Below are positions 16,536-26,661 of a DNA stretch of 64,000 nucleotides, in pieces. The DNA is from Sinohyriopsis cumingii (taxonomy: Eukaryota; Mollusca; Bivalvia; Unionida; Unionidae): the NCBI GenBank assembly GCA_028554795.2, contig CM068827.1, forward strand, positions 75,093,244-75,157,243. The letters run 5' to 3'. Each line of letters starts with the position of its first letter. Position 1 is the first letter of the stretch. The notes below the pieces were generated by a model, which made no database searches, had not been told where the DNA came from, and saw only the letters and a list, made by a program, of their open reading frames with translations. Position numbers and translations under genes: made by a program.

Positions 16536-17696
16536 CTAATCATCAACGAGCTCATCAATAAGTTCTCGGTAAACGCCGATATCCATGATACCACCTTGAA
16601 ATAGTCGCCGACAAATATCAGCTGCTTCATTGGTTATTTCTGGTGAATTATTTTCGGCACGTTTTCCTCCTATGAGAACTTCTAACCGTGACACGTCATT
16701 GATGATATTATCAGGACATAAACCAGATCCTGTTTTAGGTTCATCTTGAGGTGTTTTAAATACTGGTGGTTGCATTACCGGAGTAAGTACTTCAGTGGTG
16801 ACCGGGGGTGAGTCACCTTCTCGAAATCCATGTGGTGAATCTATCGGTGCAAATGTTATATCCGGTGCAGAAATTTTACGTAAAGGTGAAGGAATTTTCT
16901 TCGAGGGGGGTGATTTAAGTGACTCTTTAGTCCTTTTAATTTCCGACTTCAACCTTTGCTGCGGCGAAGAAGATTGCTGTTGTTCTATTTGTTGCAGAGG
17001 TGGAGGAAGCTGATACTGGGAGGACTCTCCTTGTCCTAGTTGTTCCCGTCTCCCTCTAAGTCTATTTACTTCTTCATTAAATCTTTTAAATTCTTGACCT
17101 CTAGCTTGTTTTTTATTGTAATATACGCGATATATCCATTTAATGAAATCATCATCATTTGTTTTTTCATAAAAGGGTTTTAAAAAATTAGATTTATTAG
17201 ATATATTATCTAATATCATCTCAGGTAATTTCTCTCTTTCAGTGTTTCTAATTTCCTCAACAACTCCTTCGTTAAATCTTGCAATTAATTTTAAGCTTTC
17301 TCCTGCTGATTTGGATTTAGATGCAAGTTTTTTTCTCACGTCGGCGACTTCAGTACGAAGTTCTCCAATACCTTCAAGTATTTCCTCACCAACAGGTGGA
17401 GGTTGAGCTGCAGCTATCTCAGTGGGAAGGTCTCGTAAAATCTTCTTTGCCTGTTTAGTTCTTCTTGCTATTTTTTCTGATACCGGAAGAAGATCTTCTT
17501 TGATGACAGTTGTAACTTGTTCAGTAGCTGCAGTGACGGGCTTAAACAGTTTTTTAGTGTATTCTTCGTACTCAACTTTTGCTTCTTGCTGCGCTTGCAG
17601 ATTTTTTCTAAATGAGTCTTTGACAGGAAGAAATTTTTTAATTGCTTCTAATCGTTCTCGAGCTGTTCTTGCAGTATGAGATTCTGGATGTATCAT
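16536..17696 (-). CDS. Scaffold-like coiled, low-complexity structural protein
   Basis: 386 aa, first gene of the leftward structural block. It is largely helical and charged (about 1-230), with a Gln/Ser/Pro-rich middle (about 215-330). The conserved C-terminal part contains SRLEVLIGGKRAENNSPE, shared almost unchanged with E3. No enzymatic motif is seen. The position and composition suggest a minor virion or scaffolding protein. Its ATG lies about 50 bp inside the right terminal repeat. Confidence 0.65.
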   Translation of the reverse strand: MIHPESHTARTARERLEAIKKFLPVKDSFRKNLQAQQEAKVEYEEYTKKLFKPVTAATEQVTTVIKEDLLPVSEKIARRTKQAKKILRDLPTEIAAAQPPPVGEEILEGIGELRTEVADVRKKLASKSKSAGESLKLIARFNEGVVEEIRNTEREKLPEMILDNISNKSNFLKPFYEKTNDDDFIKWIYRVYYNKKQARGQEFKRFNEEVNRLRGRREQLGQGESSQYQLPPPLQQIEQQQSSSPQQRLKSEIKRTKESLKSPPSKKIPSPLRKISAPDITFAPIDSPHGFREGDSPPVTTEVLTPVMQPPVFKTPQDEPKTGSGLCPDNIINDVSRLEVLIGGKRAENNSPEITNEAADICRRLFQGGIMDIGVYRELIDELVDD

Positions 17697-17796
17697 TTTA
17701 TTATAACATAATAATTTAATTAATATCAGCAGAAGAGGAGCAGCAGAGGGGGGTGATGATAAAATTAAATTTAATTAAACAGATATCATTAATATA

Positions 17797-18156
17797 ATGA
17801 ACAACTGTGCGTGGCTGCGTCAAGGAACAACAGATAAATGCAACAAAAGGTACCGTGGAGAATATTGCAAGAAACATAATTATCTTATAAAGAAAAACCC
17901 TCATGCTGGTCCACGAAGTTGTGTTGGTTGTAACAACGGTGTTAGAGGATTATATCAGATTTACAAAAATTGCGGTGGAGATCGATACAGAAGTTTGATG
18001 AACTATTACAGAAAAAGAAAGAACATAAATCCAAAAATAGAAAAACCACCATCAGAACTTGAATATTACTTGAAACATAGAACAAATAAAGATGAAACAG
18101 ATGAAGATGAAACAGATGAAGATTCCCATGATTCAGATGATGATTCCCAAGATTGA
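17797..18156 (+). CDS. Cys-rich protein, right terminal repeat copy, two Cys lost
   Basis: 119 codons, open, nearly identical to the left-repeat gene. C19 and C56 are both Tyr here, whereas the left copy and the central paralogue keep Cys at both places. Both changes fit TGC to TAC. Each removes one ligand from a predicted zinc site, so this copy is probably impaired. Only a few other differences are seen, such as Asn to Lys near residue 79. Confidence 0.75.
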   Translation: MNNCAWLRQGTTDKCNKRYRGEYCKKHNYLIKKNPHAGPRSCVGCNNGVRGLYQIYKNCGGDRYRSLMNYYRKRKNINPKIEKPPSELEYYLKHRTNKDETDEDETDEDSHDSDDDSQD

Positions 18157-18157
18157 T

Positions 18158-18306
18158 AGCAGCAGAGAGGGTTCGTCTACAATTCTGTTTGGGACAAACA
18201 ATAATCGTAGACGTGGTAATTGACCTCTATGAGTGGTCACTATTTTTTTTGGTAAAACACAAGGGTGACCACTCCCTTAAGTGGTCTGTTCACCCTCTCT
18301 GCTGCT
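18158..18306. repeat. Nested inverted-repeat module at the right E1 terminus
   Basis: Inverted counterpart of 1016-1164, starting AGCAGCAGAGAGGGT at 18158 and ending in its reverse complement at 18306. It starts two bases after the stop codon of the terminal Cys-rich gene. Confidence 0.8.
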
Positions 18307-18311
18307 CCCCG
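18307..18311 (+). repeat. Target-site duplication of E1, right copy (CCCCG)
   Basis: Matches 1011-1015 and lies directly outside the right inverted repeat. Confidence 0.75.
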
Positions 18312-19890
18312 TGTATTTTGCTTTGTAAGTTTTGTCAAAATGCGTCCATTTTACAGTCCTATAACACCTGCAAGTAATCCTTTCATCATCAAAGGCTTTT
18401 GATGTAACAAAACATGCCAACGAACATCCACTATCAGTTTTATATTTTTAAGCGCATTTTTGTCTACATTACAGGAACTAGTGTTTATTTATACTCTATG
18501 GTGAGTCAGACTATCCAATTACTTTTATACATAAAATTGCATTGCAAAAACATATTTTAAATACACTCGTTGCTCTAAGATTTTCATATCATTCGCTCCC
18601 CGTTTCTGTATGCAGTAAGTTGATGCAATTTCCGCGAACGCTTGAATATTGTATGATAATTTGTTGTACATTATTATTGTTCCCGACTTGCAGAATTTAA
18701 AATCTGTAATGGAATATCATTTAACGGATCTTTATTTGTTACAAAATGTTCACTTCATTGAAAGGTGACAATTTTCTCCTTATTATATGAGCCATTTTGA
18801 AGAGGCTCATTATTGATTGATCTAGATTGCATGGGTCATTTTGAAGAGGATAATGAATATTGCTCCAGCTTGTTTGAGACTTTTCAAAGAGATTAATTAA
18901 TATTTGTTAGAGATTATTTTGGTCATTTGCTGAGTTGCATAAATGTTTCATTTTTAAGATGTCTAGGTATTTAATAAAAACAATATAAGAGCAAATACGA
19001 AAAGTTATTTTAGATTTATTGCATTATAACATTATTGCGTCACATTTTATGTGATAATTATATATATATATATATATATTACTATTTTATTAAATGTAGT
19101 CCAATAGACTTACTTGAGATCGCGCAACAGTATTTCCACCATCAATCACATGTAAATCGATACGAAGAGTTCCCTTCAGATTAAACAATATCTGCCGAAA
19201 CTACTGCAATATAGGAACGTTAATACTTTCGTATGAGGCCACATATAACCGTGGCGGACACAGATTAGTATTTTCTAAGTATACAGTATCAAGGTAAGTC
19301 ACATAATCTTAACATATGACAGAATAAATATTATTAGACAATTTTTCAGGTATGTTGCTTTGATTTGAAGGCAAATATATGAACTATGTTGGTTTTCTGA
19401 ATACCTCTTCAGATTTATTATAAAGTAAATTGCAAAATATTTCATAAGATGGGTACTCGTATTAGTACTTTGGAAGAAGCTTAAATCTTATTTCTGAGTA
19501 CTTTTTTGGGCATTGTAGTGAAAACAAAAACGGAATGCATCCTTAATATCTCCACTGTCACATAAATAACATAATATACGTGCCCTATAGACATGTTTGT
19601 CTACATCTAACTTCATGAATAGGAAGTGCTCATAATTTAAAGAGAGTCTTCTTCGTTACGTTAAGCAACAAATATTTCTCGCATTCTTGTAAAACTTTTA
19701 TAATTCTTATAACTCTTTCAAAGGGTTAATCAATTTACTTCATCGTGCTATTCTTACAAGTTTGGATGCATTAACCCCTGGCTAAATTGCATATTGAATA
19801 AAAAATATCAACATCGACAATATAACGATACACAAAACCAAACCCATAATTACAAAGTAGAACTCCAATAATATGTTTGCTTAAACTATT
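18307..19890. other. Spacer between E1 and E2, no gene seen
   Basis: About 1.6 kb of AT-rich sequence with a short (TA)n at 19062-19078 and no convincing ORF. It is presumed to be host DNA. The lost left end of E2 may have decayed here beyond recognition. Confidence 0.5.
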
Positions 19891-19892
19891 CT

Positions 19893-19988
19893 CCCTCGCT
19901 CATCATTATACTCAGCGATAAAGCAATGTTACTTGAAGGTGTCGGTGGACGAATGAGAGCCATTTACGCTTCATTTGAAAATATGTAA
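19893..19988 (+). pseudogene. E2 major capsid protein, C-terminal fragment
   Basis: The frame reads ILSDKAMLLEG and then a GGRMR segment before its stop, matching the end of the E1 capsid protein. Upstream capsid sequence is not recognisable. Confidence 0.8.
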
Positions 19989-20038
19989 CTATGTGTAACT
20001 AGAGTGCTTTGCATTTATTAAAACAAATTTTTAATAAA

Positions 20039-20396
20039 TGTCGTATCATCATGTTAGTGTCAGTCTGACTCCTGGTCAGATTAAAAGTCTTCAAATAAAA
20101 TTATTAAACATTGTGGATTAAAAATTTCACTGAACGTAGAATAAGTTTAAGATGGTCAAAATAAATTATCATTGACTGAACGTCAACTTAAACATTTTAA
20201 TAAAGCTAAACAATCAAAAAAGGAGTTAAATTTACTCATTCTGCTAGTCAGTTAAAGACTCGATTAAAACAGGCGGCATATTTCCTCTTCTTGCAGCTAT
20301 ACCAGCTTTATTAATCGCTGCAACCGCAGCTGTTGCAAAAGCAGCTGCAATTGGTGCTGGTGAAACTGTTGGTGGATTAGCATTAAAAAAGTAATA
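20039..20396 (+). pseudogene. E2 pX-like protein, frameshifted
   Basis: Starts with MSYHHVSVSLTPGQIK, close to the E1 protein. It then carries small indels, and regains similarity in the GGIFPLLAAIPAL-like hydrophobic segment around 20270-20340. Confidence 0.8.
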
Positions 20397-20479
20397 GGAC
20401 AATGAATAAAAGAGGGAAGGGGTCTATGATTACCAGGAACCTCTCACTGGTACAGAATAGGTCTGAGACTTCAAGGGAC

Positions 20480-20907
20480 ACTTCGCGGATTCTTCCTCTG
20501 TCCAGTTTTGATTTACTCGATGTTGCTAGAAAGTTAAATATAAAAAAATTTCAGAGGTGTTTTTATACGTGACCAATTACCCAAACAACCAAACAATATT
20601 GAAACTGGTATCATTAATCTCGATAAATGTTCTGGTCCAGGTACACATAGGGTTGCATACGTGATTGATCCACATGGAATTATTTATTTCAATTCGTATC
20701 GGTTGACCACAACAAATGAATCTTTAAAATATGCGAGCACGATGCAAAATCTTCCAATCTGGTATTCAACATTACCAAAACAGACAATAACAGATCCACC
20801 AATATGTGGCCGTGAAGTAATTGCTGTACTCGATGTGTGTCATCATCAACCCAACCACCTGATAAAGTCGTACACGATTATACAAGTGGACGATTCGTCG
20901 TTTTAAA
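20480..20907 (+). pseudogene. E2 adenain-type protease, decayed
   Basis: An N-terminal segment with SSFDLLDVA near 20500 is one base out of frame with the following RGVFIRDQLP. The catalytic His of GTHW is kept in GTHRVAY, although the Trp is lost. The Asp of YFDSYG is Asn here. The Cys of ICGREV is intact (near 20800). The copy is decayed, but it shows what the E1 protease had at its TGA position. Confidence 0.8.
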
Positions 20908-20933
20908 CAGATCATTAAAAATAACGGTAGATA

Positions 20934-21778
20934 TTTACGAAAGATCTTATTGTAAACAAAAAACAAAAAACCTACGGAATAACTCATGAGAATGTAAATA
21001 AACAGATTAGTGATGAAATATCCGAAATATTAAATCTTGCAAAAGTAGATCCAAACGAAGTAGTTGTTGTTCAGGATAAGCAAGGAAAATTAAAAATAAG
21101 TTATCTTTCATTGCAAGGTATTATCGTCAGAATTAACGGAGTAACTGAAAATAGCGTAGCTGTGATTGATAGTAATGGAAAAATTAAACCTGGTATTACT
21201 ATGCCAACGATATCAGATATAATTCGTGGTAGAGAATAATAAAACGGTGATATAATAACTGGTTCTCTCAATATGTCTGAACTTGGAGAATCAGAATCAG
21301 ACAATGACGCTGTAACGAAGAAATACTTTGATAATAAGAACCTTCCAATGATGAACTCGTTAGTTTCAGTTAAAAATGAAATAACCACATTTAAATCTGA
21401 TTATTCTAATCATGTACAGTTGTTTTTAAATTTGTGTTGAAACATAAATAGATAAATTAATGAATGTTTTTGAAGTCCACTTGTCATCGACATTTAACTC
21501 TCCAACATAAAATAATTACCGACAGTGTAATATATCCAATAGCGTCTGGACAAGCATTATGGTCACCACTTAATAAATCTATCAAACATCGCGCTGAGGT
21601 TACCGGTATATACATGTTCTCAGTACAATATCTACCACAATTTCATGGCGTTTTCCACTAACTGAATACTCTAGATCTGTGTTATTGATGTTCGAGCACA
21701 ACGACAAGGAAACATTTGTAGTGGATTTATTATTGGTGTCTTGAATTAGTAGCTGAATTCCCACCTACTTAAAATATA
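20934..21778 (+). pseudogene. E2 fibre-like protein, decayed
   Basis: Segments match the E1 fibre: VDIYERS at the start, KVDPNEVVVVQDKQGKLK, and ITGSLNMSELGESESDNDAV with TKKYFD. Stops and frameshifts separate them, and the coiled middle is shortened. Confidence 0.75.
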
Positions 21779-22200
21779 ATGATCATTCCAATCAACGCTC
21801 AACGTTTTAGATAGTCAAGCAAGTGAATGGCAAACAAACTAAAAAATATCGTTGACGAATATACAATAAAAGGAAAACAAATATCGCAGAGTTGTAGTTG
21901 TTGTTAACATAATTGTGTATTCGGCGTCTACTGCTATTGCTGAAACAGGCGTATTACTATCACCAATAACAATGACATCACCAGCAGTTGTAACAGTTTG
22001 TGTTTCAGCTGGCATTCTTCATATTATTGCAAACAATATGTGCATGCACAAATGCCAAATTGCATGAATATATAATAAAATTACACACGGCCACGCTAGC
22101 ATACTTCAAATTATGCTCGTCAATATCATCAAGCCTTAGTGATGAAAAATATCAGATTTTGAGTTCACGGAGATAATTAAAATTTAAGAGGAAGAAATGA
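21779..22200 (+). pseudogene. E2 two-TM protein, decayed
   Basis: Fragments such as NAQRFR near the start and the hydrophobic NIIVYSASTAIAETGVLLS and SPAVVTVCVSAG correspond to the two membrane segments of the E1 protein. Several stops and indels are present. Confidence 0.75.
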
Positions 22201-22255
22201 CCATGATAGAATCCACGCCTGATATAGAAAATCAGGATTTAGAAGAAAAAAAATA

Positions 22256-23180
22256 ATGTCAACTCCGAACGAGCTACTTCAGCAAATTGTCCTTAATACA
22301 ACTCCATCAAAAACTAAGATGACATTAGGGAGCTCAAGTAATCCTGAATTTAGCGTCAACTTTCCAACTGCAATTCCGGCGAAAGAAATAGCGCTAGCAC
22401 CATTACGAGTATATTTCAGCTGGCAAAATATCAGATCAAAATCATTTGGTGGATTGCCAGAAAATAATTCACTGGTGTTTGCAAATAAGAATAACATGAT
22501 ACATCTCCCGATTGGCAAGTTACTGTAATTCCCACGGGCACTTATCAAATCGAACAAATCAATGATAAAATTCAGCGCAGACCTTGAGTATGTCAATTTA
22601 GTTATCACTGAGTCTGTAATCTTCTGACAATATAGATTTCCTTGCAAACACCGTAAACAAAATCTTGCTGAAAGTTATAAACTAACCGAAGCAGAATTAC
22701 CAACATTCGTAAAACCTAAATTTAGAACCGAGAAACTATAAAAGTCAGTCAGCGATCTCATCAATGAAAACTTTCCAAACATTGATGAGTCTGAAGAAAA
22801 TAAGCCCCACCAGCAAAACGTCTCAAACATAACAATGATCCGTATGGTGGAGGTAGTCATATTTCACCAGGAATGGTAAATATAACATCAACAATCGTAA
22901 TTAATCTTTTATGTGATGCAATTGATGGCAGCTATCAAACAGATCTTGAAAAATCCAGTCAGGCTCAGCAAGGATATATTTTATATACATTTACGCCTCA
23001 AGTACCTCCTGGATATTTGATTGTAGAAGAGTCTATTAATCCGGTTTATCTGCGATGTCATAATCTGCTATTATCAAGAATACATTTCAAACTTACTGAC
23101 CAATCCTGACACTTGCTTGATTTGAGAAATGGAATATGAATATAAATCTCTACGTCAAAATCTTATCGATTTTTAATCAT
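22256..23180 (+). pseudogene. E2 penton-like protein, internally deleted
   Basis: The N-terminus (NELLQQIVLNTTPSKTKM, FSVNFPTAIPAKEIALAPLR) and the C-terminus (SSQAQQGYILYTFTPQVPPG) match E1 closely. About the middle third is deleted and the frame is broken around 22520-22680. Confidence 0.8.
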
Positions 23181-23309
23181 AAAGATATTTCTCTAGAGTC
23201 CAAGTTGGTGTTTTACAACTTAATTATTTAATCAAGAGGTATTATATAATACACCAACATGTGAGAGTTTTTATACACAACATAGAGGTACTTGAAAATG
23301 CCGTCAAAC

Positions 23310-23547
23310 AATATTAACACTGCCCCCAGCCAGTGCAGAACAATTCAGTGTTAATATAATTACTGATGAATACGGCAATAAAAAATTATTGTTGACGCAG
23401 GAAAAATTAAATGAACTGCAGCGAGAACATATTATGATTACCTGTGATAGAGATAAGATTCTGAATTTTGCACATTCATGTATTGAATTTGATCGGCTTA
23501 AAAGATATTTATCTAATTCTGACAAAAATCTGATTTCATTAAATTGA
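23310..23547 (+). pseudogene. E2 small ORF following the penton-like gene
   Basis: An open frame of about 78 codons containing TDEYGNKKLLLTQEKLNEL, then a helical tail with CIEFDRLKRYLSN and a TGA at 23545-23547. No in-frame ATG is evident, so the start is lost or lies upstream of a break near 23290. The E1 counterpart at 10572-10750 is shorter. It appears to be a distinct small element gene; function unknown. Confidence 0.5.
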
Positions 23548-23559
23548 TGGGTATACATT

Positions 23560-23790
23560 ACCCTTAATATTTCAGATTATGAAACATTTTCATCAAATTG
23601 ATCAGGTAATAGATACTAAAATGATGAAAATCTCATCAAAAACAGAAGAACAAAAATTGCATTATAATAATATCAATCAGGTAGAATAAAAACATAAATC
23701 TGAATCCCTTGACAAAGTCAAGGATAAATATTAAAATCTGAATAAATATTTCAAAATAATTTTAAAAATCTGAATAAATATTAACTTTCA
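23560..23790. other. E2 short AT-rich spacer
   Basis: Contains GGGTATACATTACCC-like and AATATTTATTCTGAT-type words (inverted), related to the repeat arrays of E3 between the 148-aa and penton-like genes. No gene seen. Confidence 0.4.
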
Positions 23791-23799
23791 CTTTCACAA

Positions 23800-24250
23800 T
23801 CACTAGCCGCGACAGGGACCCCAATTGCCATATCTTTCATTTTCGTAAGTGTCACTACTTTCACTTTTACAATCCCCTTGGTGACGTTGTTACTAGTCAC
23901 TGACAGCGCTTTCACTTTCACAACCACTAATGACAGCGCTTTCATTTTTACGATCTGACATAATCTTTGTCAACTGCCTCACGCGCGTGTTAATAATCTT
24001 TTTTGTTTTGTATTCCTGAGCTAATTCGGATCTAATTTTTTCAATTGCGCGTGAGAGAGATACAAATTTTTAACTTCTTATCTTTAACCGTAGCCAAGTA
24101 TTGGAACATAGACTGTTGGATGAGCTTAATGAATCTTTACTCTGCTGCTAATGTATATCTCTCCTCGAATTTTCGTGTTTGTAATGATTCAAAATCACAA
24201 ATAATTTTTTCAAGATCAAGTTTTAATTCGTTAATTGCAGAAATATAACA
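23800..24250 (-). pseudogene. E2 homologue of the 148-aa protein, decayed
   Basis: The reverse strand encodes segments like IICDFESLQ and a FIKLIQQSMFQYLATVKD-type stretch, equivalent to E1 9301-9747, with stops and frameshifts. The 3' end near 23800-23950 has direct repeats of GACAGCGCTTTCACTTTCAC type. Confidence 0.7.
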
Positions 24251-24337
24251 TCAATCTTCTCAAAGGTCAATATCAAATACATATATATTTATAATTAAAA
24301 TAATATTTTCATATTTATTTATAAATATATATTATAA

Positions 24338-24342
<5 letters not shown>

Positions 24343-24394
<52 letters not shown>
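24343..24394. repeat. (TA)n microsatellite in E2
   Basis: A pure TA tract lies directly upstream of the decayed 148-aa homologue. E3 has a longer tract in the same relative place. Confidence 0.9.
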
Positions 24395-24399
<5 letters not shown>

Positions 24400-24402
<3 letters not shown>

Positions 24403-24545
24403 ATCTTAGTTCTAAGGACGGCACAACAAGTAATCTCAATTATAGTAGTATATTTACAGCATATTATATACAATCTTAGCTCTAAGGATGACACAACATT
24501 ATTTTAATTCTAAGGACGGCACAATACATAAACAGGGGCCTTCTC
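24400..24545 (-). repeat. E2 CTAAGGACGGCACAA repeats
   Basis: Three copies of (T)CTAAGGA(C/T)G(G/A)CACAAC at about 24411, 24480 and 24512. They are the reverse complement of the GTGCCGTCCTTAG words in the E1 array upstream of the same gene. Confidence 0.75.
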
Positions 24546-24690
24546 TACGTTCAACAGTTTTTGCACACCCTCCCCGATATATTCAACCCCGGGAGAGAGC
24601 TAAAAAGCATCATCGCGTGATGACATGGTGAGAAGGTGTATTTGTTTTGTTGAAGTTTGAGCTAGTTTACAAAAATTAATACGGTGGTAA
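24546..24690. other. E2 junction after loss of the replication segment
   Basis: A non-coding piece between the repeat words and the integrase end. In E1 this interval holds the polymerase/helicase, Cys-rich and HNH genes (about 5.5 kb), so the segment marks an internal deletion. It contains a small palindrome ATCATCGCGTGATGA. Confidence 0.5.
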
Positions 24691-25610
24691 TTTTGTGTCT
24701 TCAAGAATGACTTCTAATTGTTCACGTACAAATCCACATTGACTGCAGGTCTACCCGTAGATCTTACCACGCTTGAAATTGTATGTGTCGTAATACTCCA
24801 AATAGGATCAGTCGCTCCTTTTTAATGCCTTCAAGTTCACCAGGTTCATAAAAATATCCTACAGCCACATTACATATTGCCGATTATTTCGAAAAGTCAT
24901 GTCGTTGTATTGGTATGTTTTTTGTGATCGCATTGATGGTGTCATAGAAATCGCAGGAGTAATTTCATTATCTAATGCAGCTATTACACTTGGTAATTTT
25001 GCAACCCCTTCACGAGATCTCTTGTCTCTCTGAATTATTTCCTTCTCATATTGATATTCAAATAACTGCTCAGCAAGTGTTTGAATAAATCGTTCAACAA
25101 TTGCCTGATTACGATTAATTGCGGTATGTCATCGTCCAATTTTGACATTATATTATTTTATCAGAGATGATACTGAACCTAGAGGTTCCTTGCCAGGATC
25201 AACCTATAGTAACTGTGGCTATCGCAAGGGTCCTTGTTGATAAATTCGTTCAAAAGCAGATACAACTTTAGCTGCTGTTTTAATTGATAGTGGTTATGCT
25301 TCTTTATATCTACTTGCAAAGTCAACGACACTCAACGCGTATTTGTATGTACGCGATTGACGTTTACCAATTTTAATAGTGTTGTGTGGTAAAAATAAAA
25401 TATCTGCTTGATGAACTTCATTATGAGTGCTGACATCAAAATATGCGCACTTAATTTGTTTAGGTGGTCGTAGTTAAATTTGTCATATTGCCTGTCGTGC
25501 TAACCAATTTGCAGCAACAGAACGTGTAATATTGGCTGCATCAGCAAGTTTACTAATCGCTACTCTACCTTTCCAATATCCTCTTGGGCTATAATAAATC
25601 GATTCTATTA
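24690..25610 (-). pseudogene. E2 integrase, decayed
   Basis: Reverse-strand segments match E1: the start region with YYSPRGYWKGR (near 25570-25600), VHQADILFLPHNT (near 25390-25430) and the ERFIQTLAEQLFEYQYE-type stretch near 25040-25110. Stops and indels are present throughout. Confidence 0.85.
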
Positions 25611-25629
25611 TTTTATAATAATCGGTTGA

Positions 25630-26133
25630 TTAATTAACGGCTCCTAATACTAGTTCACCTTTCATCGCAGATCTTACCAACCAATTAGCTAATGATTCTC
25701 CGAAAGATTTTTTTATGGAATTTAAGGAGTGAATCAACTTCACCTCTACAATATGTCGTTGTTTCATGTCCTTATTTTTATAAGCTACATCATGAACGTG
25801 ACATGCTTGATGAATCACATTTTTGGATACTATCCAGATCTTGGTTGATCTCGCTCGTCAAGTCTGATACCACGTCGAGTTCCAGGACCACAATAATTAT
25901 ATCCAGGAAGATGTTTTTCTCCTGGATATTAAGCCCATGGAGCTCCTGGTAAGTTTCCTAATGTTCAGCGATATCAGCACCAGACACTTTGTGTCCGGAG
26001 ATAATTTTTTATTTTGTTACCACATATTACATATTTACCTGTAAGTGGACGCTTTTTATTTTTTGTTATTATTGTTGTCATCACACTTGTGGAAGAGGAT
26101 GCACTACACAGAACATAATATAGATTCATATTA
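25630..26133 (-). pseudogene. E2 zinc-ribbon/PLA2 protein, decayed
   Basis: MNLYYVLC at the start has lost one of the first two ribbon Cys. The PLA2 calcium loop (YNYCGPGTRR) and the histidine region (HQACHVHDVAYKN) are still readable in shifted frames. The last 60 codons are open. Confidence 0.85.
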
Positions 26134-26149
26134 TTTATTATAGTCATTT

Positions 26150-26395
26150 AACAAGGATATCATTGATTTCTCAGCGACACGAAAGCAAGAACCAGTAAAA
26201 CATCATTCAGCGAACTATTCATCAGATTTGGTGTTCATGGGATATGGACATGATTAAGTTTTTTTAAAAAAAACTTCTTTTCCAAAGCACAATCTACTCC
26301 ACACAAATTTATGACAATAAATTTACATGATCCTCTATCATGATATCGTATAGGTCTTGATAAAATATTTGTTTGAGAGACCGATATAGTAATGA
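26150..26395 (+). pseudogene. E2 packaging ATPase, internally deleted
   Basis: The first codons (DIIDFSATRKQEPVKHH) and the last part (MTINLHDPL...YRIGLDKIF) match E1. The start ATG is AAG, and both Walker motifs are missing in an internal deletion of about 140 codons. Confidence 0.85.
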
Positions 26396-26415
26396 TTTAA
26401 TTACTCACACAATAC

Positions 26416-26658
26416 AGCAGCAAAGAGAGGGCGACCACAAATGAGTGTGACGGTGGGTTCACAGAGACACACACAAATTTCGAAAAACACAAACGACAAA
26501 GATAGAGTAAGAAATTAAACTATCCCAATTAGAGAAACTCTCGGTCAGTTAGAGGCTTCGGTTTTGACGTTGGAGACCTTATATTTTTCATTTTCGTAGG
26601 AAGCTTTATGTTTCAAAACTGGACCTTCCAGCAAGTGGTCTGTTCACCCTCTCTGCTG
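26416..26658. repeat. E2 terminal module with inverted ends
   Basis: Starts AGCAGCAAAGAGAGGG and ends with the inverse, CCCTCTCTGCTG. The interior (GAACTCTCGGTCAGTTAGAG-like) matches the E3 modules and differs from the E1 interior. Confidence 0.8.
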
Positions 26659-26661
26659 ATG

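Larger units (their letters stand above)
1016..18306. mobile_element. E1: complete Maverick/Polinton (adintovirus-like) element
   Basis: The element is bounded by inverted repeats that start AGCAGCAGAGAGGGTGAACA on the left and end with the reverse complement on the right. CCCCG is duplicated directly outside both ends (1011-1015 and 18307-18311). It carries the hallmark set: retroviral-type integrase, PolB-like replication protein, HerA/FtsK-type packaging ATPase, adenain-type protease, major capsid protein, penton-like and pX-like virion proteins, plus a parvovirus-type PLA2. Maverick/Polinton elements and their viral form, adintoviruses, are known to have this content, AG termini and short target duplications (usually 6 bp; 5 are seen here). 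Structural genes read leftward; integrase, PLA2 and the small Cys-rich and HNH genes read rightward. Most genes are open, so insertion was probably recent. A nonsense codon in the polymerase and two breaks in the protease argue that this copy is not autonomous unless TGA is decoded. Confidence 0.95.
17749..18306 (-). repeat. Right terminal inverted repeat of E1
   Basis: Inverted copy of 1016-1562. Just inside its inner edge (about 17740-17752) the sequence GAGCAGCAGAGGGGG resembles the element terminus again. The gene copy inside has two Cys-to-Tyr changes relative to the left repeat, so the two repeats have begun to diverge. Confidence 0.9.
19890..26658 (-). mobile_element. E2: truncated, inverted Maverick-like relic
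   Basis: Homologous segments follow the E1 order in reverse orientation: capsid 3' end, pX-like, protease, fibre, two-TM, penton-like, small ORF, 148-aa gene, integrase, PLA2, ATPase and a terminal module ending in CTCTCTGCTG. The capsid 5' part, pVI-like and scaffold-like genes and one terminus are missing. So is everything between integrase and the 148-aa gene (polymerase/helicase, Cys-rich, HNH). Frameshifts and stops occur in nearly every gene. Confidence 0.9.

Noticed and set aside
16795..17679. Plus-strand frames opposite the scaffold-like gene
   Set aside because: Shadows of the minus-strand coding region. Their codon pattern is explained by the real gene.
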